A DNA stretch of 64,000 nt. Source: Stratiolaelaps scimitus. Lineage: Eukaryota; Arthropoda; Arachnida; Mesostigmata; Laelapidae. Shown here piece by piece: positions 1-11,736 of this stretch. Both the position numbers and the translations under genes were made by a program. The notes beneath the pieces are model-generated. The model saw only the letters and a program-made list of their open reading frames with translations. It was not told the origin of the DNA and ran no database searches. The DNA lies in NCBI GenBank assembly GCA_019614645.1, contig JABWDB010000009.1, forward strand, positions 6,491,501-6,555,500, read 5' to 3'. Within the stretch, counting starts at the first letter, position 1; each line of letters starts with the position of its first letter.

Positions 1-2240
1 TAAACTCACACAGCGAAGCGTTGCACCATACGCACGAACAGGAGCGGACGCTGGGGAAGCTCCAGAGACACGAGTGATGACTCCTTCCTCTCTCAACGAC
101 TTAGACCTACTCAGACTATGGCGAAATCAAGTTTCGCCTGTTGCTGCCGTCTATCGAGACGAAACGCAGCCGGCGACTCACAGCGGCCCAGTCAGCTACC
201 GTCACACCGTTTGCAAAGTTGGATCACTATACCGTGCTTTGATCTCGCAGCGAAAAAATCAAGCGGGCTGCACGAGGCGGGACGAGATGAGGTGGTTGGT
301 CGGGGGGGGGCTTCCATCTGGTTTCAGGGAGCTTTCGGCATAGCTGGGGTACAGTGAAGTTTGTTCCAGATGGAAAGGAAAATTGGTTCGAAGAGAAAAA
401 CTTTCCCCACGTGAAGCGGATCCGAGGTGGTATCGTTTTCCGAAACTCTGGGGAATTATCTGGGTATCGTTGCCTATAGATATTTATAGACGCGTATGTT
501 TCAGAGAATCTGTCCGTAGGAGGTAGGTATCGTAGGAGGAAGCGACAAATTGCATAGCATTGCTGCCACGTGGCTAGTGGTGATGGTGGTGGATGATCGG
601 GCAATGGATTACGTTTATCCGTTTTTTCAACAATACACCATATGATAGCGAAACTTACTCAAGTGCTTTTATTTCGTCGGATTGCGCATGCCGAAAAGCT
701 CGCGCGTACGAAATCGATGTCTCAACTCGAGATCATCGTAGCCAGCAAACAGCTCTTGTTGCAGTAAGATGCAAAAGCCTGATACAGTTAGGCTGTCCTT
801 TTGAATAACCATCTTTCATGTTAAACTTCTCAGCTGGTTCAGGTGATCTTCCACCTTAGGACCAAGCTCAGTCAAACAGTTAGCGGTTATTAAACTTCCT
901 AAAAAAAAAACTACTTTTAATTTTGTACAGTAAATTCGTAGCTGTGTCTTGCATGCGATATAGAACACTACGCCATGCTCAAAAGCGACGATAGTGCTAC
1001 ATTAAACAAAGATTTCACAGCGCGATCATTGGCAACAGCAGTTAGGGGGGGGGGGGGGGAGAGGATCATACCCGTGTACTCTCTGAAGACCCCTTCATAG
1101 ACTTTTGGCATAATCTTAACTTGTAACTATACTGTATTATTCGAGAAAATGGCAACTAGGTACACCAATGTAGATATTGTGGGATCTCATATAGACCCCA
1201 CCAGATGGGGTTATATGGGAGCCGTATATGAGGGGAGAGAGGTGATGGGTCACTAATGATTATTCGCCGAGAAGCCAATAAGATCGATCACGTATCGCCA
1301 TAACAATAACACTAACAATAATAACAATATGATAATTTACTTTAGGATTGGATACAAATCCAAGTGACGTTGGTAAACAAGATAGATCTTGATAAACAGA
1401 CGAACAGAAGAATGCTTTGTTAAACGTGAAGCTGCTATCGTCTTATGCTAGGCATGCAAGATGGCCCTTGCCAAGGGAGCTGTCCGTGCCTTCACGGCAG
1501 GGTCTCCGATAATTTCCGATGAAAATCACAACCGGCGACATGCCTGCAGCGACGTGAGTAGAAAGCCTTGTCCCGTAGCGTTTCATTATCTCATGGGAGA
1601 CTTACCTGAGTTGGACACATTTTCGAACGCCACCTCGCTTGCTGATGATGACCTATTTGTGTGCGCAAATATAATCAACGATAATGAAGCGGTACGAATG
1701 TGTAGATGTTTAATAAAATATAATTAAGGAACAAACTCCATTGAGAAAGGTCGACCTTAGGCAACGGCATATTACTGGCTTAAAATTCCACCAGCAACTA
1801 TATTTCAAGCAACGCTCGATGGTCTCCAGTGCAACTTTTGCACCCTGCTGCTATTTATGCTTTTCTTGGACGGGCTCATTTTCATCAATGCCAGTCTGAT
1901 ACTAGATTGCTTTTAGTTGGAAATCTGCACAATCGCTCTCGGCCAACGTCTCCATCTTGAGCAAGTAAGCCATCTTAAGCCGTCTGTGCTAAGCATAAGA
2001 ATACAATTTGGAAAGGATGTTGCGCTTGCGAGGTGGTACCGATAAGCCTGTTAGTCTATTGTTGACGTGTGTTCGTCGGGAGTTCCGCGCACCATGTTTA
2101 ATCGCGGACCGCCGCCTTTCTAGACGCTAAATGTAAAGGCACAGGCGAGTCAAGCCGAGGACCGTGGACGGATTGCACCGATAGAAAACGTCGCTTAGGA
2201 CTCGTTGACAATTTCGGGAATCGAACGAAGCACAAAAACA
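1..2240. other. intergenic, no confident gene
   Basis: I see no gene I can support here. The stretch has a run of 15 G at 1045-1059 and short AT-rich patches. A frame opens at an ATG with good context at 1461 and closes at 1727 (88 aa, four Cys in the second half, no signal peptide), but a minus-strand GTAAGT-type donor at about 1604 overlaps it, so neither strand is convincing. Confidence 0.5.
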
Positions 2241-2612
2241 AAACAAAAACACTGTGCGTTCGTCTCTCGTTTGTTGGAAGACAAGATCGGCTCCAAAAAT
2301 AGGTAAGAATGCTGCAACATTCATGCGCCATTTATAAGCATAAACCTCAATGGTATCTACACGATAGGATAATCTAACTATCTGCGTCTGACCAAAATTA
2401 TTGCTTTGTGAAATTCAGCTCGTTTCTAATTAGCCCCATACATCGATTAGCTTTCATTTGGAAAGGCGCACAGTTATATATAAATATCAGCGGGATGTTT
2501 GCAGTTAAGCCAGCAATTACTCATATCAATGAATTAGTTTGTTTAACGGACGTAACGTAATTTTTAAACAAGAGATCGCTCACAAAACTATAATGTGAAG
2601 TGATCTCTTTAG

Positions 2613-2849
2613 GATTTAAATATTCTATGTCAAGCGGAGTGTGTATGAAATATTTCCAAGATAAGCAAGATCTCCCCAGCGCCATTGAACGTGATAATAG
2701 TGGCAAAAGATTTAGAAAGACATTTTGAAAGAGGGCGGATCCCACAAGGTCACGACAATGGGCCAAACAGAGCAGACCGTCTTGGTACAGGTATACTCCT
2801 TAAACTCTCACTAGTTGCACTAACACAGAGCGTGCCACATTATTTGCAG
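2613..2849 (+). promoter_or_regulatory. spliced 5' UTR with 59-nt intron and uORF
   Basis: An upstream exon seems to end at 2302 (ATAG|GTAAG). A second exon appears to begin after CTCTTTAG at 2612 and end at 2790 (GTACAG|GTATAC). A 59-nt intron then ends in TATTTGCAG at 2849, and the exon carrying the start codon begins at 2850. The middle exon has a 33-codon upstream ORF (2627-2728) starting with an ATG and closed by TGA. It could lower translation of the main ORF. The donors and the last acceptor recur in the second copy, but the middle acceptor does not. Splicing is inferred from signals only. Confidence 0.5.
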
Positions 2850-2925
2850 GCGCCCACCCTCTAGTGCGGATCATGTTTTCTGATTTGTTGCCTTAATCAT
2901 AAGGAGTCTTCAGCAAGACGGAAGC

Positions 2926-4614
2926 ATGGTGGACACAAAGGACGAACTTTCGATTCAAGCAGTTAAAGGCGATGATGTGCAGTTGGACCCGCAGCAAAAC
3001 ATGGATCCAGTGCCATCGATGATTGAAGGGGTCCATGGTCCCTCCACTGTTGTACACGGGCTGTTACACCTACAAAAAACGAGCTGTCGAATATGCTCGG
3101 CGTTATCAGCTGGTCACAGTCGTGACGAAGATATAGCCGTAGAGGATGTGCCAGCACTTATATTGCATGTGAACAACGGCATTGCCGTACTTTTAGCTTT
3201 ATGGCTAAAACCTCTCTTTTCCTTCAGGCTGCCATTACCAATGAAGGATGCGAACGTAATTCGCAATTGTTCTCTTACTATCGCTAGTCACCAGGTCGCA
3301 ATGCTTGGAAAGGCACTTAGCAGTAAGCCTCCCGAACTCGCCATCATGAACGGGGACCCTCGAAACCTTACCGTGGAGAAATTTGTTGACCACCTGTATG
3401 CTGTCAGAGATTGGCTGGATGAGCAGATCGACTCCTATGTTGGGGAGAATGACCACCAAGCCGTCCACGCCGTACACCCTCAAATTGAAGAGTCAAGGGA
3501 GTTGATTGAGCGTTTTGTTGACGTCTCCAGGGTTCTGCAATGCGAACGGACGCGAGTCGAGAGACTTTTGGAGCCGAAATTCTCGGTCTATTCGAAAGTA
3601 ATGCTTATCTTATGCAGTGTTGCCTGTGTATACGACCTGCGTTCGGACTGGCTCGTGGCCTTCGAGCACTTCACCCGACGACGATATTGGGAAGGAGCAT
3701 TTTCGCTACTCTTTCTGCATTCGATCGCGCATTACATTGCATCATCGGCTCTTCCACGATCTTCAAGGAGGCTCGCGTATACGCTGCTTCCAATCTTACC
3801 TGTGGTGAACAATTGGAAATTGTACGAACTGGGACTTTCCATGGCGAGCAAGGGTAACCCGTCACGAATCGAAGACCGTAAGGCGTACAAGCAGCTCCAG
3901 ATGGAAAATACAAACTGGCTCTGTATGGTGGCTGGTTCGAAGAATGTACTTCAGTTCTTGCTGCAGTCTCAGACACTTCTCCGTCTATATCCGGATATGG
4001 CTTCAGATGATACCATGGATGAATGGTTAGCGGTATTGACAAATGAACCGTTTCTTATACGCTCCATAGTTAGCAACCTCGTCCTGCTATGCTGGAGTTC
4101 AGTGACGTGCATTCGAAATCGTACACCCGAAAAGACGTACGGTGTTCGAGGCGCGCTATCAGACGTCGCTACGCTGATCTACACTGCATGCTTGGGCCTA
4201 ACCCGTATCATATGTTACACGTTGCTAATTTGGCAATGTCCTTGGTATATTATATTGGCAGGGATTATCTTGAACGGTGTGTGTACCGGGATGACCCACT
4301 ATTACACCACAAAGAATCATCTCAGACCAGCTAATTCGTCTGAACAAGTAACCAACTGTCAGCCAGCTGAATCCGACTGTACGAGTGAGTCGAGCACCGC
4401 TACTGATAAGAAAGCTATTCGTATAGTTTGTAAACGCTTCATTGTACACAATTGGAGGGAGCCCTTCTGCAACATCTTGTCTTACAGTATCCTGATAGGA
4501 TTGTACGCCCTCTATGCACCGCAAATTCTTGCACCGATACTCATTACTGCTGCCATTTTAACTGGCATTTGGCTGACACTTTTCACTGTGAACATGAAGG
4601 TCGACTTTATGTGA
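2926..4614 (+). CDS. XK-related multipass membrane protein, copy 1
   Basis: The protein is 562 aa from a single exon. The ATG at 2926 has a good context (GAAGCATGG) and lies 76 nt after a predicted acceptor. I assign it to the XK/XKR family (multipass plasma-membrane proteins; some vertebrate members are phospholipid scramblases, others are partners of lipid-transfer proteins). The family-like signals are a helix ending in YD-x-x-SDW-x-VA-x-x-HF near residues 225-245, a Gln-rich helix LQFLLQSQ near 340-350 that matches the family LESAPQL..Q segment, and NLVLLCWSSV followed by two helices at about 410-455. A final hydrophobic pair spans about 517-556. The N-terminal 80 residues are polar, and a further hydrophobic stretch lies near 81-100. 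Whether it scrambles lipids cannot be told from sequence. The related gene at 10012 shares the whole length. A gustatory or other multipass receptor is the alternative, but the SDW and LQxxLQ pattern argues for XK. Confidence 0.7.
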   Translation: MVDTKDELSIQAVKGDDVQLDPQQNMDPVPSMIEGVHGPSTVVHGLLHLQKTSCRICSALSAGHSRDEDIAVEDVPALILHVNNGIAVLLALWLKPLFSFRLPLPMKDANVIRNCSLTIASHQVAMLGKALSSKPPELAIMNGDPRNLTVEKFVDHLYAVRDWLDEQIDSYVGENDHQAVHAVHPQIEESRELIERFVDVSRVLQCERTRVERLLEPKFSVYSKVMLILCSVACVYDLRSDWLVAFEHFTRRRYWEGAFSLLFLHSIAHYIASSALPRSSRRLAYTLLPILPVVNNWKLYELGLSMASKGNPSRIEDRKAYKQLQMENTNWLCMVAGSKNVLQFLLQSQTLLRLYPDMASDDTMDEWLAVLTNEPFLIRSIVSNLVLLCWSSVTCIRNRTPEKTYGVRGALSDVATLIYTACLGLTRIICYTLLIWQCPWYIILAGIILNGVCTGMTHYYTTKNHLRPANSSEQVTNCQPAESDCTSESSTATDKKAIRIVCKRFIVHNWREPFCNILSYSILIGLYALYAPQILAPILITAAILTGIWLTLFTVNMKVDFM

Positions 4615-5110
4615 AATGACAAAAATTCAAATTATTATTTATTATCAGGGAGACACAACAACGACTATACAAAATAATCTATAATCATGCGTAAGATCAT
4701 ACAATACAAGTGTGATGTCCATTGGCTTTAGGGCACAGAGGTGTACGAGCGCTCCTACAATATCTTAGCATGGATAGTAATATATATATATATACATATC
4801 TACCTTGCGGCTTGGCACCGATCGAGGCTATCTGGAGCCTGAACACAGGGGCACGGCAAAGCACCGTATTGTACCTATCGCAATACTGATTAATTCTATA
4901 TATAAATACAAAAACCGCAAGAGAAAGTGTGCAATTAATCGTGTGATGTCTTCAATAAAATCCTATGCCGCGTTATATTTGTCACATCTTATAATGTCGT
5001 ATGCGTAAATATAGAATGACAAGTGGGGTCGCGCGTTAGGAGTCGAATACGATTGGAGTCCAATAATTGAATCGTTATTCAAGTTCTTATTTTAGTTAAT
5101 CATTTGTCAA
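4615..5110 (+). terminator. 3' UTR region with AATAAA poly(A) signal
   Basis: AATAAA lies at 4954-4959, 340 nt after the stop, in the context TCTTCAATAAAATCC. The second copy keeps it at 12075-12080. A (TA)n run of about 12 nt sits near 4783. The UTR is less conserved between copies (roughly nine in ten bases) than the flank beyond it. Confidence 0.45.
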
Positions 5111-6682
5111 TGTGCGCCGACATGGCTGCAGCAACGCCTCCTGCTAAGGGCCGCAAGTTACTAAGGCGTAAAGACGACTGTTTCCTTCATCTCTCCCACG
5201 GAGATCCCGCCAAATAGAAGCAACTGGGAAAACGCCAGGCGCAACCCGCCATCGTCCGGCCCCGTGACGTCCCCAGATGTTAATTGGAACAACAACAATA
5301 TGTCGCCGGGCGTACTTCCCGTCTCAGCTAGTGTTTACCTGCTAACGGGCTCGGGAAGCTGTATCCCGAGGGAGACACAGACCCAGGGACGAGACGTGAT
5401 GTGCCGAGACCACCATGACCGGCATCATCGCTACGGGAACCACCGAAGCTGCGCCTCTAACACTACTGCCACAGGCGCGCGCATTGTCCTGTTTTCCTTT
5501 ATCGGCGGGATAGGAAGTGACAAGTGCCCGACCGCTATATGAACCATTATGTACGGCAGGTCCACACACACGCACAAGTTGTGCCTGCGCCCCAAGACCT
5601 GGCTCGTCCTGGGCGCGTCTAGCCGACATACAGTCCGAACTGTTCCTTACCGTACCCCCTAAGCATATGGCATAGAGGAACACCCCGTTACTCTGTGGTC
5701 ATGCCCGCGACCAGGCGGGCATGCCTCTATGGCTCCTTACTGCTCGTTGTCTGCTAGCGCTTATGCGCGTCTGACAATATGTGAGTTAGTGAGATGAGCG
5801 GCCCTTCTCGTTTACGAAGGGAAGGTGTCGAGTGCCGGCCGCTCTGTAGCAAAGGCCAGCGCCGCTTAGCGATGTGGCCACCCTTTAACGTGCCTGTCAG
5901 CTATTACACTCGAGTCGCAGAATAGGAATCAGCAGCAGCCGTAGCACCGAATTGCAATGAGCGGCAAAGTTGTCGGTGTCCTAAACGTGGAAAATGGTGC
6001 ACACTCTCTGCAAAAAAGGCAGAAGTGTCTCTGTGGTTTAAGAACAGGTGCTCAGGCCTTGTTTTTGATGGTAGGGTGGCCTGCTCGACGTGGTCATTAC
6101 TCAGTATTTCAGGGGAGGCTATCTGGGTGAGAGGGGCCAGCGGTGACAGTTCGAGGAGTTAGCAAAAGAATTAGTGGTAAAGTGTTAGACGACTGGGCTG
6201 GACCATGTCTCGTCGAACGTCTGTTCTGGGACGCACAACGCCGCTGTGCTGCTTACTAGTCTCTTCTTCGTTGGTGACTGTTCACTGAGACGTCGTTCTC
6301 GGTCACGTACTTCATTATGGGAAAAGACCAAGAAAAAGGCCGTCCATGTGGTAGCACGGTGGGGTACATTGTGGGAAACTTAAGTATAGTAGATCCCCCG
6401 CCGTGGCCGCCGCTGTTGTGTTTAAGGTTGTATGTGCCTATTGGCGAGAAATAAGAAGCACAAAAGCCGACGACAATGGCCAGGTTTTCTCGGAAATTCA
6501 CAACTGTAGACCACGGTGTCAATTATACGTAAGTATGTGCCAACATAATGGACGCAGGTATAGGAAGAAAACAGGTATTTTGTGGCACGAAATTTGTGTA
6601 AGCACATCATACCAGTAATAATAAAAAATCAGTAAGAAAACAGATAAGCATTGTAAAAATTGCAGTTCCTTTAATAAGCCAA
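5110..6682 (+). other. conserved duplicated flank, unknown function
   Basis: The sequence is rich in CpG and contains small open frames that also occur in the second copy: a 57-codon frame from the ATG at 5957 to the TGA ending at 6130, and a possible first coding exon from the ATG at 6476 to a GTAAGT donor at 6529. A 9-bp inverted repeat (CATGCCCGC/GCGGGCATG) lies near 5700-5723. Several overlapping frames are open on both strands, which is expected in GC-rich DNA, so I do not call a protein gene. A promoter with a first exon for a neighbouring plus-strand gene is one reading. Confidence 0.35.
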
Positions 6683-7090
6683 AAACAAAACTTCACACAT
6701 ACACATCCTTTATTTTACTAGTTTCATTTAAAATGCGGCCTATTTCTGGAAACAGCATTGTTCACGTCACTTTCGTCATATCATGAACATAATAGTATAA
6801 ATCGGCTAACGGAGCTTTCATTGTAGTATACAGCATACAACTCAGCTGAGCTTTTTAGTTAACCTCCCGCGTAAACGCTTTAGCTGATGTGTTCTAATTT
6901 CACGACGGAGCGAGCCCCTGAGGGCAAGAGCCGGGCGGCTGAATACTCGAACGACAAATGGCTTCTCGACGGTAGTTGGCCGGTGGTTATTAGATCTTTT
7001 GACGGCAAAGGTGAATAGAAATGAAATGTTACTAGGAGTTGATCCTCTCACCATCTTGTAGAAAAGATGTGCGACCTGGGCCGTGTAAAT
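6683..7090. other. intergenic, unique to the first copy
   Basis: This is single-copy DNA between the end of the duplicated segment and the LINE relic. It is AT-rich and I see no gene in it. Confidence 0.4.
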
Positions 7091-7141
7091 CTTACTGCTT
7101 CGCGTAAGCACTACTCTCTCTCTCTCATTTCACACCAAAAA

Positions 7142-7178
7142 CTTGTCTGGCAATTTTTTCTAGAAATTGCCAGACAAG
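7142..7178. repeat. perfect 15-bp inverted repeat
   Basis: CTTGTCTGGCAATTT at 7142-7156 is followed, after a 7-nt loop, by its exact complement at 7164-7178. It lies downstream of the reverse transcriptase relic on that relic's strand. It could be a structural element of the LINE 3' end or a chance foldback. Confidence 0.85.
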
Positions 7179-7199
7179 CAAAATGAAACTGATCGAAAC

Positions 7200-8340
7200 A
7201 TCGAAAGGCGGCACATCCAGCATCACTCCAAGGCAAAGTTGACCGTTCTCAATGGCTTCAGCGATTTCTTGCCGGAAATGCGCTAGCGCGAGTTACGTGG
7301 AGCGTGCCGTTCGAAACCTAAATTGGGATGTTCAGAGAAACTCGAAAGGTTAAGATGCCTCTCGAGACTTTCTCGATGACTTCGACAGATAACCAACAAG
7401 CGAGATAGGCCGGTAATTCGAAGGAAACTTCCGGTCATCTTTATTTTTAGACAGCGGAACAACTCTGGCCATCTTCAACTTACACAAGAATACCCCAGTT
7501 CTAAGGGACAGGTTAATGACATGTGTTAAGGGGGCGAGCAGGAGCGGACGAGGATAACTTAATTAGTTTGCCTGGGACGCCCAAGGATCGAACAGTCCAG
7601 TTGGAATCAGTTGAATCCAGGGCCCTCTGTGTGTCCAATACATTAACCTTTGAGAAGGCGAACACTTATCTCTGAGTCTCCCCAATAGATGACAACTGTG
7701 GCCGATTAGACGGTTACCCCAGATACCGTGTCAGCAGAGTGACGGTTGAAGTCGTCAGAAATAGCCTGTGGTGTCTCTCCCTGAACTAACAGCAGACCTA
7801 CGTTATAGCAACTGTAACCGGGTAGTGATCAGAAAACAAAGGAGTACAGCTTCCTATCCATCATTTTTTGTTTTCTCCAACTCACGACAGCTCTGAGGCG
7901 ACAGCTGGATGGAATTCGTCTCCTCACCAACGCTCGCTTGACCGCAATGGCACGTTCTTCTGAAAGGGCCTTCAGAATCTCATCTTCTGAGAATCCCTCA
8001 TCAATCTGGGTGATCCTAGCCCAATTCAGTTCTAGCTCTCGATGCCCAGCAATCATCGGAAGATTCACCAAAGTGGAAAGCTTCATTAACGATCTCGCGT
8101 CGTCAACCGAATCCGTCCACACAAGAATGACAACTTGTCTCGATTACGGTCTCCGGTGTTCGGAAGCAAACCATGCATTTCATTGCACAAGGCCAAGAGG
8201 TTGACCTCGAAAAGGTTCACCGGAGAAAGCTGTAACGTCATTTCCACTCTTCTCAACTCGAAGTGAAAATCAGGACACGAAATTATACTTCCACCCTGAC
8301 ATTGGCATCACCACGGACGGCGCCAATTCGAGATTTTATC
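7200..8340 (-). mobile_element. decayed non-LTR retrotransposon (LINE) relic
   Basis: The upstream part (8122-7829 and in-frame sequence before it) reads like the RNA-binding ORF1 of Jockey-type LINEs. It has a LVNLP..xGHRxLN-like segment, then SEDEILKAL and AVKR, the same order as the usual 'hrtLN..KGVI..sEDEI..L..qGVi.VKR' block. The cysteine knuckles expected next are not readable because of frameshifts and a stop. Further on (about 7490-7340) there is a clear reverse transcriptase start: a KMARVVPL stretch, about 16 residues, then NYRPISLV at 7418-7401, followed by lost frame. No endonuclease is readable between the two pieces. No element ends or target-site repeats were found. It is broken and cannot encode an active element. 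It separates the two XK-related copies. Confidence 0.7.
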
Positions 8341-9310
8341 TCAGCTTTGTCAGCAGCACTACTTATGGATGACACCGGCTGCCAGCGTTAACTAGAGGCA
8401 TCTTCGCTCTACGTTACCACCGATTCATTTTGGTCTCGTTGAGCGATCACCAACGAGATACTGTCTCGAAGATCAGCTGTCTGCATCGGCCCTTCGGTTC
8501 CCTCCGCCGTATCCAGACGCGCTTTAGTCAAATGGGCCACTGCTGGATGCGTCGCCCAACGCCAAGGACGTCTTACTCGAGATCTCAGCCGCTGCATGCG
8601 AGTTCCCAGGGTTTCCCTATTTGGTATTCGCTTGAATTCCGGGAGAGATCTTCGCCACAGCACTTCTCGCGCTGTCACACTGTCAGCGCCGGCCTTCCCC
8701 ATTGGGAGAGATAGGCTCGCAGCACCGACGAGTGCACAAACAGCTGATGCGGGTGTCTGAGTTGACTCGACACCATACGGCAAATCGAACCACTCGCAGT
8801 TGTTCTACAATACAAGAGCAGCGCCGCTGAGACGGCGGTGCCAGCGATTGTACCACTCAGCTTCTGGGCGGCCCAAAATGTATCACAAGAGCACCACACC
8901 GAGGGTGCACGCCCATGCATTGTAAACATAGATAAGAAGACGCAATAGTGGCCCCGAGAAATAGAGGCTCGTGTTCGCTGAGCGTCAACGTCAGTGGAGG
9001 AGATTGTTCCACAGCCGAAACAAAAGCACTGAACGCCCAGCGATACGTCAAAGTATGTTCAGCAGCGCAAGCCAGTAGTACAACAAGCAGGGTCCAGCAG
9101 CCATAACATCAGTATGCGACAGAAGTTATTTGCGTGTGAAACACCTTTAGAAACGTGCACTAGAACACTAGAGTCAACTGTGTCAGGATTTGGGTGGAGT
9201 CGGATGGTAGAAACTGCGAGAAGCCACTAATTGCCAGGAGCTCAAACGAGAGCCAGCCAGCCATCCACCGTGGTACCGTGGTACCATGGTGAAGAAGAAC
9301 AGGAACACAA
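8340..9310. other. intergenic between LINE relic and second copy
   Basis: A 124-codon minus-strand frame (8783-8409) starts without a convincing initiation context and has overlapping open frames on the other strand. It might be the N-terminal part of the LINE ORF1, but I cannot show that. Otherwise nothing is seen. Confidence 0.3.
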
Positions 9311-9679
9311 CAACATCACTGTGTACGTTTTTCTGTTGGCGGCAATTTCGGCTCCAAAAACAGGTAAGAAGGCATATCACAGTCTGGCCACGCGGACTTC
9401 AAAACCCTTATATTGGAAAGCCGTCGCATGAATACGGCATTTACAATAATGGAACTCAATGGCATCTAGACTATTGGGGCTTAACATGGATAATTCTAAC
9501 TGAGTCTCGCCCAAATGATTTCTTTATGAAATTCAACTCGTTTCTAATTAAAGCCATACATCGATTAGCTTTCATTTGGAAAAGTGCACTGTTAAGTAAA
9601 TACCAGAGGGATTTTTGCAGTTAAGTCAGCTCAGTGAATTCGCTTGTTTAACATATGTTTTGAATTATTTTAGTATATG

Positions 9680-9934
9680 AACTGATCTCTTTGGGATTTA
9701 AATATTCTATGTCAAGCGGAGTGTGTATGAAATATTTCCAAGATAAGCGAGTTCTCCTCAGCGCCATTGAACGTGATAATAGTGGCAAAAGATCTAGAAA
9801 GACATTTTGAAAGAGGGCGGATCCCACAAGGTCACGACAATGGGCCAAACATAGAGCAGACCGTCTCGGTACAGGTATACTCCTTAAATTCTTTACTAGT
9901 TGCACTAACACAGAGCGTACCACATCATTTGCAG
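9680..9934 (+). promoter_or_regulatory. spliced 5' UTR of second XK-related gene
   Basis: The donor CAG|GTAAGAAG ends an exon at 9363, and the donor ACAG|GTATAC ends another at 9874. A 60-nt intron follows to TTTGCAG at 9934. The 33-codon upstream ORF is kept at 9709-9810 with several substitutions. The middle acceptor of copy 1 (CTCTTTAG) reads CTCTTTGG here, so splicing of that exon would have to use another site, for example TTATTTTAG at 9672. Confidence 0.45.
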
Positions 9935-10011
9935 GCGCCCACCCTCGAGTGCGGATCATACTTTTCTGATTTGTTGCCTTAATCATAAGGAGTATTCACC
10001 AAAACGGAGGC

Positions 10012-11736
10012 ATGGTGGACACAAAGAACGAACTGTCGATTCAAGCAGTTAAAGGCGATGATGTGCAGTTGGACCCGCAGCAAAACATGGATCCGAATCT
10101 ACGTGAAGATGATCGAGTGTCATCGATGATTGAAGGGGTCCATGGTCCCTCCACTGTCGTACACGGGCTGTTGCACCAACAAGAATCAAGCTGTCGAACA
10201 TGCTCGGCGTTATCAGCTGGTCACAGTCATGACGAAGATTTAGCGCTCGAAGATGCGCCTGCACTCATATTGCATGTGAACAACGGGATTGCTGTGCTTT
10301 TAGCTTTATGGCTAAAACCTTGGTTTTCCTTTAAGCTGCCATTTTCAAAGGAGGATGCGAACGTAATTCGCAATTGTTATCTTACTATAGCTAGCCAGCA
10401 GGTCGCAATGCTTGGAAAGGTGCTTGGCAAAAAGCCGCCCACAGTCGACATCGTTAGTGGGGGCCCTCTGGCCTTTAACGTGGAGAGACTTGTTGACCAC
10501 CTGTATGCTGTCAGAGATTGGCTGGACAATCAGATCGACACCTATGTTGAAGGGAGTGACCACCAAGCCGTTCACGCCGTACACCCTCAGATTGAGCAGT
10601 CAAGGGAGTTGATTGAGCGTTTTGTTGACGTCTCCAGGGTTCTACAATGCGAGCGGACGCGAGTCGAGAGACTTTTGAACCCGACCTTCTCGATATATTC
10701 GAAAATAATGCTTCTCTTGTGCTGTGTTGCCTGTGTATTCGACCTGCTTGCGGACTGGCTCGTGTCTATAGACCATTTCATCCAAAGACGATATTGGGAA
10801 GGAGTGTTTTCTCTTCTATTTGCATATTCGATCGGGCATTACATTGCATCAATAGCTCTTCCACCATCCTCGGAGAGGTTCATATTTTCACTGTTTCCAA
10901 TCTTACCTGCGGCGAACAGTTGTAAAATGTACAAAGTCGGACTTTCTATGGCACGCAAAGATAACCCGGCCAAGGGCCGAATTGAAGACCGTAAGGCGTA
11001 CAAGAAGCTCCAGAGCGAAACCACAAACTTGCTCTGTTTGGCGGCTCGTGCGAAGAATACAATACAGTTTCTGCTGCAGTCTCAGACACTTCTGCGTCTC
11101 TATCCAGCGATGGCTACCGATAATACCATGGGTGAATGGTTGACGGCGTTGACAAATGAACCGTTCATTGTATGCTCCATAGTTAGCAACCTCGTCCTGC
11201 TATGCTGGAGTTCAGTGACGTACATTCGAAATCGTACACCCGAAAAGACGTACGGTGTTCGAGGCGCGCTATCAGACGTCGCTACGCTGATCTACACTGC
11301 ATGCTTGGGCCTAACCCGTGTCATATGTTTCACGTTGCTAATTTGGCAATGTCCCTGGTATATTGTATTGGCAGGGCTTATCGTTGACATCGTGTGTGCC
11401 GGGATAAACTTCTACTACACGAAAAAGAATCATCTCAGACCTGCCGATTCGTCTGAGCAAGTGCCATTGGCAGCCAACTGTCAGCCAGCTGAATCCGACT
11501 GTACGAATGAGTCCAGCACCGCTACTGATAAGAAAGCTATTCGTGTAGTTAGTAAACGCTTCACCGTACACAATTGGAGGGAGCCCTGCTGCAACATCTT
11601 GTCTTACGGCATCCTGATAGGATTGTACGCCCTCTATGCACCGCAAATTCTTGCACCGATACTCATTACTGCTGCCATTTTAACTGGCATTTGGCTGACA
11701 CTTTTCACTGTGAACATGAAGGTCGACTTTATGTGA
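10012..11736 (+). CDS. XK-related multipass membrane protein, copy 2
   Basis: The protein is 574 aa and is a full-length paralog of the 562-aa protein at 2926, with the same helix layout: YD-equivalent FDLLADWLVS near residue 245, LQFLLQSQ near 355, and the final pair of helices at the C terminus. It differs by three in-frame indels: 7 extra residues near position 30, 2 near 325 and 3 near 480. In addition there are scattered substitutions, densest between residues 130 and 390. The stretch from the Trp-Ser-Ser of LCWSS to the penultimate helices is almost unchanged. All indels keep frame and no stop has arisen, so both copies look functional. In the SDW motif the Ser is Ala (LADW). The ATG at 10012 matches the copy 1 start. 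Function is inferred from the family only. Confidence 0.7.
   Translation: MVDTKNELSIQAVKGDDVQLDPQQNMDPNLREDDRVSSMIEGVHGPSTVVHGLLHQQESSCRTCSALSAGHSHDEDLALEDAPALILHVNNGIAVLLALWLKPWFSFKLPFSKEDANVIRNCYLTIASQQVAMLGKVLGKKPPTVDIVSGGPLAFNVERLVDHLYAVRDWLDNQIDTYVEGSDHQAVHAVHPQIEQSRELIERFVDVSRVLQCERTRVERLLNPTFSIYSKIMLLLCCVACVFDLLADWLVSIDHFIQRRYWEGVFSLLFAYSIGHYIASIALPPSSERFIFSLFPILPAANSCKMYKVGLSMARKDNPAKGRIEDRKAYKKLQSETTNLLCLAARAKNTIQFLLQSQTLLRLYPAMATDNTMGEWLTALTNEPFIVCSIVSNLVLLCWSSVTYIRNRTPEKTYGVRGALSDVATLIYTACLGLTRVICFTLLIWQCPWYIVLAGLIVDIVCAGINFYYTKKNHLRPADSSEQVPLAANCQPAESDCTNESSTATDKKAIRVVSKRFTVHNWREPCCNILSYGILIGLYALYAPQILAPILITAAILTGIWLTLFTVNMKVDFM

Larger units (their letters stand above)
2240..6682 (+). 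repeat. segmental duplication, copy 1
   Basis: This segment aligns with about 9310-13826 in the same orientation at an offset of 7.09 to 7.15 kb. It contains the 5' UTR exons, the XK-related gene and about 2 kb of 3' flank. Similarity fades gradually at the left end near 2250/9320. It stops sharply at 6682/13826, just after the shared string TTCCTTTAATAAGCCAA. The offset grows in small steps, so indels have accumulated. Identity is uneven along the length (see findings). Confidence 0.93.
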